Shown: positions 25,970 through 35,529, counted from the stretch's first letter. The stretch: 64,000 nucleotides of DNA from Arenivirga flava (GCF_030161575.1 NZ_BSUL01000001.1:496001-560000); one strand, 5' to 3'. The notes: generated from the sequence alone by a model not told the origin. Numbers and translations: made by a program.

Positions 25970-26923
25970 GTGACCCTCGCCCGCCGCATCCTCCCCGCAT
26001 CCGCCGGCCTGCTCGTGGGCGGGCTCGTGCTCGCCGGCTGCTCGGCTGGGACGCCCGCCACCGACGACTCGGCCCGGACGGTGACGGTCGCGACGAACCT
26101 CGGCGAGGTCGAGGTGCCGGTCGCCCCGGAGCGCGTCGTCGCCCTCGACAACACGTCGTTCGAGACCTTGCGGGACTGGGGCGTCACGCCCGTCGCCCTG
26201 CCCAAGGGCCTGCTGCCCGACGAGGGCTTCGAGGACTGGCTGGCCGACGAGGACATCCTCGACATCGGCATGCACCGCGACCCGAACCTCGAGCTCGTCA
26301 GCGAGGCGGAGCCCGACCTGATCATCGGGGGCTACCGCTTCCAGGACTACCAAGACGATCTCGAGAGCATCGCGCAGACGATCGACGTCGCGGGCAGCGA
26401 CGTCGCCGCGGACGGCTGGGTCGAGTCGCTCAAGGATCAGACGGCCGCACTCGGCGCGATCTTCGAGAGGGAGGACGAGGCCGCCGCCCTGGTCGAGGAG
26501 TTCGAGACGGTCGAGGCCGAGGCGGCCGCCGCCACGGGTGGCGAGAGCGTGTTCCTCGCCGTCGTGTCGGCCGGTCAGATCGACAACGGCGCCCAGCGCA
26601 TCGGCCGCCTGCTCGAGCCGCTCGACCTCGTCGACGTGTTCGCCGGCGAGGAGGGCGACGTGCACGGCGACTCCGGTCTCGCACCCGAGACCGTCGCGCA
26701 GGCGAACCCCGACTGGGTGATCGTCCTCGACCGCGACGCGGCGGCGGGCGAGGGCGAGGTGACGCCCGCCGAGCAGGTGTTCGCCGAGCAGGAGGCGTTC
26801 GCCGGCACGACCTTCACGACCGAGGACCAGATCGTCTACCTCGACCCGTTCTTCTACACCCGCGAGGGACTGCAGGCCTACCAGCAGGCCTACGAGCAGA
26901 TCACCGAGGCCTTCTCCGCCTGA
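25970..26923 (+). CDS. Iron-siderophore ABC transporter substrate-binding lipoprotein (second system)
   Basis: A 317-residue lipoprotein starting at GTG, with lipobox LAGC (Cys24) and a TroA-like siderophore-binding domain (VAPERVVALDNTSFETLRDWG, DLIIGGYRFQDY). Its permeases resemble the CeuBC/YclNO type, so it may belong to the CeuE/YclQ catecholate-binding group; ligand not readable. It is separated from the permease gene by a 14-bp hairpin that may raise its relative expression. Confidence 0.88.
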   Translation: MTLARRILPASAGLLVGGLVLAGCSAGTPATDDSARTVTVATNLGEVEVPVAPERVVALDNTSFETLRDWGVTPVALPKGLLPDEGFEDWLADEDILDIGMHRDPNLELVSEAEPDLIIGGYRFQDYQDDLESIAQTIDVAGSDVAADGWVESLKDQTAALGAIFEREDEAAALVEEFETVEAEAAAATGGESVFLAVVSAGQIDNGAQRIGRLLEPLDLVDVFAGEEGDVHGDSGLAPETVAQANPDWVIVLDRDAAAGEGEVTPAEQVFAEQEAFAGTTFTTEDQIVYLDPFFYTREGLQAYQQAYEQITEAFSA

Positions 26924-26930
26924 CCGCCGT

Positions 26931-26965
26931 CGTCGAGGGGCCGCCCACCCGGCGGCCCCTCGACG
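26931..26965 (+). terminator. Intra-operon hairpin after the binding-protein gene
   Basis: A 14-bp stem (26931-26944 with 26952-26965) and seven-base loop begins 8 bases after the stop. In importer operons such hairpins commonly stabilise the binding-protein mRNA or attenuate readthrough. Confidence 0.6.
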
Positions 26966-26978
26966 CGTGGAGACGACC

Positions 26979-27956
26979 ATGCGACGCACCCGACGCCTGC
27001 CGCTGCTCGCGGCGCTGCTGCTGCTCACGACCGCGCTGATCGCCGCCTCGCTGATGGTCGGCGGCTACGACATCACCCTCGACGCGCTCGTCACCGACCC
27101 GGCGGCGCTGGAGATGTTCTTCATCTCGCGGGTGCCGCGCACACTGGCCCTGGTGTTCGCCGGCGTCGCCATGGCGATCTCGGGCGTGCTCATGCAGCTC
27201 ATCACCCAGAACCGCTTCGTCGAGCCGTCGACCGCCGGCAGCAGTCAGTGGGCGGGCCTCGGCATCCTGGTCGTCACCATCGCCATGCCGGCCGCGCCGG
27301 AGATGCTCAAGATGCTCGTATCGACGGGCTTCGCCTTCGTCGGCACGATGCTGTTCATCCTGGTGCTCCGGCGGGTCCGGGTCACCGCGAACAGCATCGT
27401 CGTGCCGCTGGTCGGCATCATGCTCGGCGCGGTCGTTGGCGCGATCACGACGTTCCTCGCGAACGAGTCCGGGCTGCTGCAGACGATGGCGGCCTGGCGT
27501 TCCGGCGGCTTCAGCAGCATCGTGCGCGGCTTCTACGAACCGCTCTGGATCGTGGTGGGCGTCGCGATCCTCGCCGTGGTGCTCGCGGACCGGTTCACCG
27601 TCGCCGGCCTCGGGCGCGACCTCGCCGTCAACGCCGGCCTGCACTACGAGCGCCTCGTCCTGCTCGGCGTCACCATGGTCGCGCTCTGCGCCGGGGTCAC
27701 GGCGGTGGTCGTCGGCTTCATCCCGTTCCTCGGCCTCGTCGTGCCGAATCTCGTCTCCATGCTGCTCGGTGACGACCTGCGCAGGAACCTGCCGTGGGTC
27801 GCGGCGCTCGGTGCCGCGCTGCTGCTCGCCTGCGACCTGGTCGGCCGCGTCGTCGTGGCTCCGATGGAGATTCCCGCCTCGGTGATCCTCGGCGCGGTCG
27901 GCGCCGTGGTGTTCATCCTCTTCGTGCTCCGACAGCGCCGCCATGTCGCCGCGTAG
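26979..27956 (+). CDS. FecCD-family iron ABC permease (CeuB/YclN type)
   Basis: A 325-residue polytopic permease. FISRVPRTLALVFAGVAMAI and MQLITQNRFVEPSTAGSSQW are the form of the FecCD signature seen in CeuB/FatD/YclN permeases for catecholate-type siderophores, distinct from the first system. ATG 26979 is preceded by GGAG; four codons upstream is a less likely start. It overlaps the next permease by 14 bases. Confidence 0.9.
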   Translation: MRRTRRLPLLAALLLLTTALIAASLMVGGYDITLDALVTDPAALEMFFISRVPRTLALVFAGVAMAISGVLMQLITQNRFVEPSTAGSSQWAGLGILVVTIAMPAAPEMLKMLVSTGFAFVGTMLFILVLRRVRVTANSIVVPLVGIMLGAVVGAITTFLANESGLLQTMAAWRSGGFSSIVRGFYEPLWIVVGVAILAVVLADRFTVAGLGRDLAVNAGLHYERLVLLGVTMVALCAGVTAVVVGFIPFLGLVVPNLVSMLLGDDLRRNLPWVAALGAALLLACDLVGRVVVAPMEIPASVILGAVGAVVFILFVLRQRRHVAA

Positions 27957-28953
27957 CGCCGTGGTGCGCGCGAGTCGGGGCGCGGCAGAGCGGATGCGGG
28001 CCTTCAGCCCGAACGCCCGGCTCGTCATCGCCGCTGCGATCGTGCTGCTCGTGGTCGCGTGCTACCTGGTCCTGTTCCTGCGCGGCAGCCTCGCCTTCGC
28101 CGTGCCGCGTCGTCTGACGACGCTCGGCGCCATGGTCGTGGCCGCCTTCGCGCAGGGGATCGGCACGGTGCTCTTCCACACGGTGACTGGCAACCGCATC
28201 CTCACCCCGTCGATCGTCGGCTTCGATTCGCTGTACGTGCTCATGCAGACGCTCATGGTCTTCGTCTTCGGCGGGTCGGTGATCGCGGCGACCGAGGGCA
28301 TCCCGAAGCTGCTGACGCAGACCGCGCTCATGGTCGGCTTCGCCGTGCTGCTCTACCGATGGCTGTTCTCCGGGCGCTTCGGCAGCCTCATGCTGCTGCT
28401 GCTCATGGGGGTCGTGCTCGGGCTCGCTTTCGACAGCCTCTCCACCTTCCTGCAGCGCCTGCTCTCGCCCACGGAGTACGACCTGCTCTCCACGCGCCTG
28501 TTCGGTCGGATCGGCGACGTCGAGCCGAGCTACCTGCCCATCGCCTTCGCGGTCTGCGTCCTCGTGGGCGTCGTGGTGTGGCGCCGCCGGCACGTGCTCG
28601 ACGTGCTGCTGCTCGGGCGCGATCACGCGACGAGTCTGGGCATCGACCACCGTCGCGAGCTGACGCTCGCGCTCGTGCTCATCGCCGTGCTCGTGGCCTT
28701 CTCCACGGCGCTGGTCGGGCCGCTCACGTTCTTCGGCTTCGTCGTGGCGACGCTCGCGTACCAGCTGGCGGGGGACTGGCGGCATCGCGTCGTGCTGCCC
28801 ATGGCGTTCCTGCTCGGGCTCGGCACGCTCGCCGGCGGCCAGTTCGTCCTGCAGCACCTCCTCGCCGCGCGCGGCATGCTCACCGTCATCATCGAGTTCG
28901 TCGGCGGGATCGCGTTCCTGCTGCTGCTCCTGCGCAGGAAGGGCGCGCTGTGA
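27943..28953 (+). CDS. FecCD-family iron ABC permease (CeuC/YclO type)
   Basis: A 336-residue polytopic permease with TGNRILTPSIVGFDSLYVLMQ in place of the usual NPLAxPxxLG loop, the YclO/FatC variant. The GRDHATSLGIDHRREL coupling region meets the ATPase. It is translated from an ATG inside the preceding gene, and its stop overlaps the ATPase GTG. Confidence 0.9.
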   Translation: MSPRSAVVRASRGAAERMRAFSPNARLVIAAAIVLLVVACYLVLFLRGSLAFAVPRRLTTLGAMVVAAFAQGIGTVLFHTVTGNRILTPSIVGFDSLYVLMQTLMVFVFGGSVIAATEGIPKLLTQTALMVGFAVLLYRWLFSGRFGSLMLLLLMGVVLGLAFDSLSTFLQRLLSPTEYDLLSTRLFGRIGDVEPSYLPIAFAVCVLVGVVVWRRRHVLDVLLLGRDHATSLGIDHRRELTLALVLIAVLVAFSTALVGPLTFFGFVVATLAYQLAGDWRHRVVLPMAFLLGLGTLAGGQFVLQHLLAARGMLTVIIEFVGGIAFLLLLLRRKGAL

Positions 28954-29708
28954 TCGAGTTCCACGACCTCACGAAGGACTACCTGGACGCGCGCGTGCTC
29001 GGTCCGGTGTCGGGCTCGATCGAGCCGGGCGGCATCACGGCCCTGATCGGTCCGAACGGCGCCGGCAAGTCGACGCTGCTGACGATCATCGGACGCCTGC
29101 TCGAGCCGAGCGGCGGCTCCGTGACCATCGACGGCACGGAGGTGCGCAGCGTGCGCTCGCGCGACCTCGCGCGGCGGCTCGCGATCCTGCGGCAGGAGAA
29201 CCACCTCACGGCGAGGCTGACCGTCGAGGACCTCGTCGGTCTCGGCCGCTTCCCGCACTCCCTGGGGCGCCTGACGGCGTCCGATCGCGAGCAGGTCGAG
29301 AGCGCCATCTCGTTCCTCGACCTCGGCGACCTGCGCCACCGTTTCCTCGACCAGCTCTCCGGCGGGCAGCGTCAGCGCGCCTTCGTCGCGATGGTGCTCG
29401 CCCAGGACACCGACGTCGTGCTGCTCGACGAGCCGCTCGCGAGCCTCGACCTCAAGCACGCCGTGCACATGATGCGGCGTTTGCGCGAGGCGGCGTCGGC
29501 GCTCGGCAAGACGATCGTCATCGTCATCCACGACATCAACATGGCGGCCGGATACGCGGATCGCATCGTGGCGCTGCGCGACGGGGTCGTGCACTCCAGC
29601 GGCACCGTGGCCGAGATCATGACCGAGACGGTGCTCAGCGCCGTCTACGACACGGTCATCCGCGTGCACGATCTCGACGGGGTGCCGACGGCGGTCGTGG
29701 CGCACTGA
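28950..29708 (+). CDS. Iron-siderophore ABC transporter ATP-binding protein (second system)
   Basis: A 252-residue ABC ATPase. Walker A GPNGAGKST (about 33-41), signature LSGGQRQRAF, Walker B VVLLDEPLASLD and switch HDINMAAGYAD are intact. The GTG start overlaps the permease stop; the much longer ORF upstream is a shadow. It completes the second iron importer. Confidence 0.92.
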   Translation: MIEFHDLTKDYLDARVLGPVSGSIEPGGITALIGPNGAGKSTLLTIIGRLLEPSGGSVTIDGTEVRSVRSRDLARRLAILRQENHLTARLTVEDLVGLGRFPHSLGRLTASDREQVESAISFLDLGDLRHRFLDQLSGGQRQRAFVAMVLAQDTDVVLLDEPLASLDLKHAVHMMRRLREAASALGKTIVIVIHDINMAAGYADRIVALRDGVVHSSGTVAEIMTETVLSAVYDTVIRVHDLDGVPTAVVAH

Positions 29709-29782
29709 GCGGTGACGGCACGCGGGCGTAGGCTCGCCGGCATGACGCGCCCCATCCGCACGGCGCCGGCCTGGAGCCGGCC

Positions 29783-30115
29783 ATGAGCGATCCGCTGGCG
29801 CGACTGCTCGAGGAGGCCGAGCTGGAGGCTCGTCGGCTCGACGAGGCGCTCGCGCAGGCCCGGGCGGCGCGGGCGGACCAGGGCGACGACGAGCACGATC
29901 CGGAGGGAGCGACGGCGGCCGACGACTGGTCTCGCTTCACCGCGCTCCGCCAGGCGAACGAGCGCTGGCTCGCCGAGATCGCCCGTGCCCGGACGCGCCG
30001 GGACGCCGGCGCGTACGGGGTCTGCCTGGTCTGCGGGCAGCCGATCGCGCCAGAGCGCCTGGCGGTTCGCCCGACGGCGGACCGCTGCCGGGACTGCGCG
30101 GAGCGGAGGGCGTGA
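29783..30115 (+). CDS. DksA/TraR-type C4 zinc finger protein
   Basis: A 110-residue protein with an acidic helical N-terminus, probably coiled coil (residues 5-75), and a C-terminal zinc finger CLVCGQPIAPERLAVRPTADRCRDC. This is the DksA/TraR arrangement, reaching into the RNA polymerase secondary channel in known members. Actinobacterial homologues are mostly uncharacterised, so a role in transcription control is an inference. Confidence 0.75.
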   Translation: MSDPLARLLEEAELEARRLDEALAQARAARADQGDDEHDPEGATAADDWSRFTALRQANERWLAEIARARTRRDAGAYGVCLVCGQPIAPERLAVRPTADRCRDCAERRA

Positions 30116-30328
30116 GCTCCCCGCATCCGCTCGAACGGTGCTCCAGACGCACGGTGCTTGCGTGCTGCGCAAACGGGCTGCGGGGAGCGGGCAGCCTCCG
30201 GGTTTTCACCTACCGCGACGTTCGCCGCCGGGCATATGGTGAGCGCCATCGGGCGATTCGGGTCGCTCGCAGCGAGTGCAGCGGGGTCAGCCGCCGGTTC
30301 GGCGACCGGCTCCCGCGGAGGGGGTGCA

Positions 30329-31063
30329 GTGCGCAGTGGGTTGAGCGCCGAGGGTCTCGGGGACCATCGGACGGGGGACATCCTGGCCTTGGCGGAGCGC
30401 GCCGGGCTGCAGAGCATCGAGTGGTCCGGCGATGCGCAATCGCTCTCCGGAGACCGGCGGCGCGCGGCCGAGCTCGGCAGCCGCACGCGGGACGCCGGGC
30501 TCGTCGTCGGCGGGTACCGCACGCCGTACCGGGTGGGCATCGACGAGCAGGACGACGCGCTCGTCGACGAGGCGCTCGCGCTCGGCGCGCGGCGCATCCG
30601 GGTCCGAGCGGGCCTGATCGGAGCCGGGGAGGCGGATGAGGCCACCTGGCGGTTCGTGATCCGCGCACTGCGCGGACTCGCCGCGCGCGCGAGCGACGTC
30701 GGCATCGGTGTCGGCATCGGCATGTACCCGGACTCGCTCGCAGACTGCGTGGAGACCGCATCGCTGCTGGTTGAGCGCGTCGGCGAGCCGACCGTGCGCC
30801 TCTACTGGTCGCCGCCTCGTTTCGAGCCGGCCGGCACGGCGCTGCGCGGTCTCTACGCGTCGCTGCCCCTCGTGTGCGCCGTCGAGGCGCCGGTCGCCGG
30901 TCGCGAGCCGCTCGCCGAGCGGTCGGCCCTCTGGGAGCGGGCCCTGCGGCTCGTCGACGGCGACGACATCGACGTGCTGCTGCAGGCCGACTGCGCGATC
31001 GCCTCCGATCCGCTCGTGCGGGACGCGGCCTACCTGATCGATCGTCAGCGCGCGGTCGGCTGA
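30329..31063 (+). CDS. Sugar phosphate isomerase/epimerase-like TIM-barrel protein
   Basis: A 244-residue protein of the xylose isomerase-like (AP endonuclease 2) TIM-barrel type: TGDILALAERAGLQSIEWSG, RIRVRAGLIG and a late IDVLLQADCAI strand. I chose the GTG at 30329, preceded by GGAGGGGG; the ATG at 30236 would add a Gly/Ala/Ser-rich stretch that looks non-native. No clear substrate. Confidence 0.65.
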   Translation: MRSGLSAEGLGDHRTGDILALAERAGLQSIEWSGDAQSLSGDRRRAAELGSRTRDAGLVVGGYRTPYRVGIDEQDDALVDEALALGARRIRVRAGLIGAGEADEATWRFVIRALRGLAARASDVGIGVGIGMYPDSLADCVETASLLVERVGEPTVRLYWSPPRFEPAGTALRGLYASLPLVCAVEAPVAGREPLAERSALWERALRLVDGDDIDVLLQADCAIASDPLVRDAAYLIDRQRAVG

Positions 31064-31129
31064 ACCCGGTTCCACGGCCCGTACGATTGACGGGACGCGC
31101 CGATCGGAGCGCCGATCGGAAGGACCGCC

Positions 31130-31900
31130 GTGCCGCAGACCCTCGTGGTCATCCCGACCTACGACGAGCGCGAGAACCTCGAGTCGATCGTCGAACGCGT
31201 GCTCTCCCTGGGCGTCGGCGCGCACGTGCTCGTCGTCGACGACGATTCCCCGGACGGCACCGGTGCGCTGGCCGACGCGCTCGCGGCTCGCCGCGCCGAG
31301 GTGCACGTGCTGCACCGCTCGGGCAAGCGCGGCCTGGGCGCCGCCTACCTGGCCGGCTTCGACTGGGCGCTCGAGCGCGGCTACGAGGCCATCGTCGAGA
31401 TGGACGCCGACGGCTCGCACCACCCCGAGGAGCTGCCGCGCATGCTCGAACTGCTGCAGGGGCACGACCTCGTGCTCGGTTCGCGCTGGGTGCCCGGCGG
31501 CGCCGTCGAGCACTGGCCGAAGCGCCGCGAGCTGCTCTCCCGCGGCGGCAACCTCTACACCCGCATCGCCCTCGGCATCGACGTGCGCGACTCCACCGGC
31601 GGGTACCGCGTCTTCCGCGCCTCCGCGCTGCGCGGCATCGACCTCGACGGCGTCGCCAGCCAGGGCTACTGCTTCCAGGTCGACCTGCTCTGGCGCGCCC
31701 TGCAACGCGGCCTCCACGTGATCGAAACGCCGATCGTCTTCACCGAGCGCCAGCACGGCGCCTCGAAGATGAGCGGCTCGATCGTGCGCGAATCGCTGCT
31801 GCGGGTCACCGGCTGGGCCGTGCGCCGTCGCCTCTTCGTCACCAAGGAGGCCCTCCGCGGCCGCCCGGTCCCGTCCCTGCGCGACCTCAGCACCCGCTGA
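31130..31900 (+). CDS. Polyprenol monophosphomannose synthase
   Basis: A 256-residue GT2 glycosyltransferase of the Dpm1/Ppm1 type, moving mannose from GDP-mannose to polyprenyl phosphate for cell-envelope mannosylation. It has VVIPTYDERENLESIV at the N-terminus, the metal-binding DDDSPDGTG and EMDADGSHHPEELP, and QGYCFQVDLLWRA. It lacks an acyltransferase or membrane domain, as in two-gene actinobacterial systems. GTG start. Confidence 0.9.
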   Translation: MPQTLVVIPTYDERENLESIVERVLSLGVGAHVLVVDDDSPDGTGALADALAARRAEVHVLHRSGKRGLGAAYLAGFDWALERGYEAIVEMDADGSHHPEELPRMLELLQGHDLVLGSRWVPGGAVEHWPKRRELLSRGGNLYTRIALGIDVRDSTGGYRVFRASALRGIDLDGVASQGYCFQVDLLWRALQRGLHVIETPIVFTERQHGASKMSGSIVRESLLRVTGWAVRRRLFVTKEALRGRPVPSLRDLSTR

Positions 31901-31925
31901 CGACGACATCCCCTACGCTGAGCGC

Positions 31926-32858
31926 ATGGGGGAGCGGATGCGATCGAACGGTGCTGCGCGGACGTGGTGGACGCAGACGCTGGTCCAGTCGATCGGTGCA
32001 GTGGCGCTGACGCTGCTGACGGGCCTCGTCTACGCCCTGGCGACCGGGTTCGAGCATGATCCGCTCCACCGCGCCTCCTTCGTCCTCCCCGCGATGCTGG
32101 TCGCCATGACGCTCTGGATCCTCCTGGCCGCGGTCCTCGGCTCATTGCTGCGGCGCTCGACGCCATCGGTCCGAGCGGCGCTCTCCGGCCTCCTCGCGGC
32201 GATCGTGGTCCTCTCCATCGCCGTCGCCTGGTGGCAGCTGGGGACCGGGCCCGAGATCGCTGGCTCGGATCTCGCCTGGATACCCCTCTGGCGCGCCGCG
32301 CCACTGCACCTCGCGCTCGTCGCCGCGCTCCTCGCCGCGGCGCTCCTTGGTCTCGCCCTCGCCCTCGACCTGGCGGTTGCGCGACGCTGGTCCATCGTGG
32401 TCGCCGCTGGCCTGCTCGCCGTCGGCGGCGCCGTCACCGCCGCGCTGCTCTACCAGTCGTTCTTCGCAAGCTGGTGGATCGTCTTCGTGCCGGTCGAGGT
32501 GCTCCCGCACGAAATCCTCGCAGGAGTCGCCGTGGCTGCGTTCGGAGTCGCGGCGCTCCTGCTGGCCTCCGCCCGCCGGTGGTCCTGGTCCGCGCTCCTG
32601 GCAGCGACCGCGATCGCGGTCCTCGCGCTGTCCATCGCTCTCGCGCCGGGCGGGGGATTCGTGGCACCGGCGCCGTCGAGTAGCCCGTCGTCCTCGCCCG
32701 CGGAGGGTGCGCCGATGCCGGAACAGACGCAGCCGTCGGCACCGGCGCTCGATCCCACATCGCCGCCATCGGAGCCGGAGCCCGCGCCGACCTGGACGGT
32801 CCCCGACGACTACGCCGAGTGCGCGTTCGACGCGAGCCGCCCCGGCTGCGGCGGCTGA
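31926..32858 (+). CDS. Multi-pass membrane protein of unknown function with Pro-rich tail
   Basis: A 310-residue protein with about seven hydrophobic helices between residues 20 and 245, then a Ser/Pro-rich disordered tail ending in ECAFDASRPGCGG with two cysteines. No family recognised. The cysteine-bearing tail would be extracellular if the helix count is odd from a cytoplasmic N-terminus. It follows the Dpm gene by 25 bases, possibly in the same transcript. Confidence 0.6.
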   Translation: MGERMRSNGAARTWWTQTLVQSIGAVALTLLTGLVYALATGFEHDPLHRASFVLPAMLVAMTLWILLAAVLGSLLRRSTPSVRAALSGLLAAIVVLSIAVAWWQLGTGPEIAGSDLAWIPLWRAAPLHLALVAALLAAALLGLALALDLAVARRWSIVVAAGLLAVGGAVTAALLYQSFFASWWIVFVPVEVLPHEILAGVAVAAFGVAALLLASARRWSWSALLAATAIAVLALSIALAPGGGFVAPAPSSSPSSSPAEGAPMPEQTQPSAPALDPTSPPSEPEPAPTWTVPDDYAECAFDASRPGCGG

Positions 32859-32868
32859 CGGCGCGACC

Positions 32869-33954
32869 TCACGCCTGCGTCTGCGCCGCCGCCTCGCCGA
32901 TCATCGCGTGCAGGTCGGCGGTGCGGGCGAATGCCGCCCGCTGCCAGTGCGCACCCGTGCCGCCGTCGAGCATCCGCTCGAGCCATCCGCGCACGGCGAC
33001 CTCGTCGCCCGTCTCCGCGAGCGCGCCGGCCACGTGGGCCGCGAGCGACTGCACCACGTCGCGAGCGGATGCGGGCCGTCCGGTGAGCGGGTGCACGAGC
33101 TCGCCCTCGACGCCCGAGATCGACGCCCGCCACGACGCGAGACGCAGCGTGTCCGCCGACGGCTTCGGGGGCTCGATACCGCGGCGCCACTCGGCTGCGG
33201 CCGTGGCCACGAGCCCTCGGATCAGCGCCGCGATGGACGCCGAGGTCTCGGCGTGCAGGCTCACATCCGCCACGCGCACCTCGACGGTGGGGTAGCGCTT
33301 CGAGGCGCGCGCCTCGAAGTGCAGCATGTTCTCGTCGATGAGCACGCCGGTCTCGAGCATCTCGTGCTCGTAGGCGTCGAGGGCCTCGACCGAGCCGAAG
33401 TAGGGGGTTGGGTTGGCCGTGGGCCAGCGGCGCCAGAGCTGGGCGCGGTAGCTGGCGTGCCCGGTGTCCTGACCGGCTGAGAACGGCGAGTTCGCACTGA
33501 GCGCGAGCACGACGGGCAGCCAGGTGCGGATGCGGTCCAGCACCGCCACCGCCTCCTCGCGCGAGTCGACGGAGACGTGCACGTGCTGCCCGCAGGTGAT
33601 GCTCTCGCGGGCGGTCATGCCGTAGTGGTCGAGGATGCGCCGGTACCGCTCGCCCGGCATCACGTGCGCTTCGACGGCGAGCGGCGGCGAGGCCAGCGCG
33701 ACGATGCGCGCACCGTGCTCGCGGGCCAGCTCGTCCGCGGCGCGCCGGTTCTCCCGGATCGCGGCCAGCATCCCGTCGAGCGTGGTCTGGGGCTCGGTGA
33801 CGAGTTCCAGCATCTCCTGCTGGATCTCGGCGTCGAAGCCCTCCCGGTGCTGCTCGTCGACCGCCCGCCGGAGCACCTGCCGGGCGACGCTGCGCGCCTC
33901 ACCCGTGGTCCCGTCGACCAGCAGGTACTCCTCTTCGACTCCGAACGTCCTCAT
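32869..33954 (-). CDS. Carboxylate-amine ligase, glutamate-cysteine ligase type 2 (YbdK-like)
   Basis: A 361-residue ATP-dependent ligase of the GCS2 family. It starts RTFGVEEEYLLVD and holds the nucleotide/metal motifs ITCGQHVHVSVDS and RYPTVEVRVADVSL. Members ligate glutamate to cysteine or other amines with weak activity; in actinobacteria the mycothiol or ergothioneine link is speculative. Convergent with the membrane protein gene. Confidence 0.85.
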   Translation of the reverse strand: MRTFGVEEEYLLVDGTTGEARSVARQVLRRAVDEQHREGFDAEIQQEMLELVTEPQTTLDGMLAAIRENRRAADELAREHGARIVALASPPLAVEAHVMPGERYRRILDHYGMTARESITCGQHVHVSVDSREEAVAVLDRIRTWLPVVLALSANSPFSAGQDTGHASYRAQLWRRWPTANPTPYFGSVEALDAYEHEMLETGVLIDENMLHFEARASKRYPTVEVRVADVSLHAETSASIAALIRGLVATAAAEWRRGIEPPKPSADTLRLASWRASISGVEGELVHPLTGRPASARDVVQSLAAHVAGALAETGDEVAVRGWLERMLDGGTGAHWQRAAFARTADLHAMIGEAAAQTQA

Positions 33955-34041
33955 CCGCCCAGTCTGCTCGGAGCCGCATGCGCGCGCACCAGGCTGCGGC
34001 TGAGCGCAGGCTGAGGGCGGTGCGTCGTCGAGGCGCGGCGG

Positions 34042-35054
34042 TCAGCCGAGCGCGGGGACGACGTGGCGCACGATCGCCTCGAGGGTGCGCGCGTTGAAGT
34101 CGACACCGAGCTGCGACGGGATCGTCACGAGCACCGTGTCGGCCTCGCGCACCGCCGCATCCTGCGCGAGCTCGTCCGCGATGACGTCGGGCTCGCCGAT
34201 GTAGCTGCGCCCGAACCGGGCGAGGCCGCCGTCCAGGTGCCCGACCTGGTCCTTCGACTCCGCCTGCGCGCGCACGCCGAAGTACCGCCGCGTCACGTCG
34301 TCGATGATCGGCACGATGCTGCGGCTCACCGAGACGCGCGGCGTGAAGTCGTGGCCCTGCTCGGCCCAGGTCGCGCGATATCGCGCGATCTGCTCGGCCT
34401 GCAGCTGATCGAAGGGCACGCCGGTGTCCTCGGTGAGCAGCGTCGACGACATGAGGTTCATGCCCTGCTCGGCGGCCCACTCGGCGCTCGCGCGGGTGCC
34501 GGCGCCCCACCAGATCCGCTGCCCGAGGCCGGGGAGTGCGGCTGCACCATGAGCGGTTGCGAGACCCCCGTCATCCGCGGGTCGCTCATCGCGACGCCCG
34601 CGCCGTCGATGGCGCCGCGGAAGAGCTCGGTGTGACGGCGGGCCATGTCCGCATCCGTCTCCCGGTCCGACGGCACGAACCCGAACGACTCGTAGCCGCG
34701 CACCGCCGTCTCGGGTGAGCCCCGGCTGATGCCGAGCTGCAGCCTGCCGCCGCTGATGAGGTCGGCGGTCGCGGCGAGCTCGGCGCTCATGAGGGGGTTC
34801 TCGTACCGCATGTCGATGACGCCGGTGCCGAGCTCGATGCGGCTGGTGCGCGCGGCCATCGCGGCCAGCAGCGGCCAGGGCGAGGCGAGCTGCGGGGCGA
34901 AGTGGTGCACGCGCAGGTACGCGCCGTCGACGCCGACGTCCTCGGCGGCCACCGCCAGTTCGATGTGGTCCCGCAGGGCCTCGGCGGCGTCCGGCGAGCC
35001 GGCCTGGCCGGGGCCGTGGTGGTGTCCGAAGGAGAGGAACCCGATGCGCTTCAC
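34042..35054 (-). CDS. LLM-class flavin-dependent oxidoreductase, frameshifted
   Basis: A luciferase-like F420/FMN monooxygenase-type barrel. The N-terminal part (FLSFGHHHG, LRVHHFAPQLASPWPLLAAM, GTGVIDMRYENPLM) and the C-terminal part (TPRVSVSRSIVPI through AIVRHVVPALG) are in different frames. One extra base in the G4 run at 34531-34534 joins them through SPGLGQRIWWGAGTRAS into 337 residues, normal for the family. GTG start at 35054. Substrate unknown. Confidence 0.8.
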
Positions 35055-35177
35055 GGTCGGTGCAACCGTCCCGCGTCCGCCGTCATTCCGCTTCCGCGGA
35101 CGCTTCGGGGCGCTCGCCCGTCAGGGTCGCGCCGTCGTCGACGGGCGGGTCGGGCAGCCCGAGCACGTCGGCGACGC

Positions 35178-35462
35178 TCAGCGGGCCAGCAGGTGCGCCT
35201 TCTCGGGGTGGCGCTCGAACCAGTCGCCGACGTACCAGCACAGCGGAACCATGCGCGCGATGCCGCGACGCTCGGCGTCCTCGACCGCGAAGGTGGTTAC
35301 GACGTCGGCGTAGCCGCGCCCGCGCAGCGCCGGATTGGTGAAGGCCCGCGTGAAGCTGATCGCGTCGCCGCGCTCCGCGATGTCGAGCACGCTGGCCACG
35401 ACGCCGTCGATGCGCAGCACGTAGCGGTTCGCATCCGGTTCGTGCGTCAGCTCCTGTCCCAT
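35178..35462 (-). CDS. GNAT-type N-acetyltransferase, short (NATD1-like)
   Basis: A 94-residue protein of the YjdJ/NATD1 mini-GNAT family: FTNPALRGRGYADVVTTFA is the acetyl-CoA loop and LCWYVGDWFERHPE the C-terminal motif. Coding-like sequence continues past the stop in another frame; adding one base in the run at 35183-35185 would extend it to 35083 with VADVLGLPDPPVDDGATLTG, 126 residues. Either version is plausible. Confidence 0.75.
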   Translation of the reverse strand: MGQELTHEPDANRYVLRIDGVVASVLDIAERGDAISFTRAFTNPALRGRGYADVVTTFAVEDAERRGIARMVPLCWYVGDWFERHPEKAHLLAR

Positions 35463-35484
35463 GGGAGCGAGCCTAGGACGACGA

Positions 35485-35512
35485 CGGCCCGGGAGCGGAT
35501 GCTCCCGGGCCG
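35485..35512 (-). terminator. Hairpin terminator after the MFS gene
   Basis: A perfect 12-bp stem (cggcccgggagc and its inverse) with a GGAT loop, 18 bases beyond the MFS stop and just before the GNAT start. Confidence 0.7.
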
Positions 35513-35529
35513 CGTCGAGGTGCGAGCGG

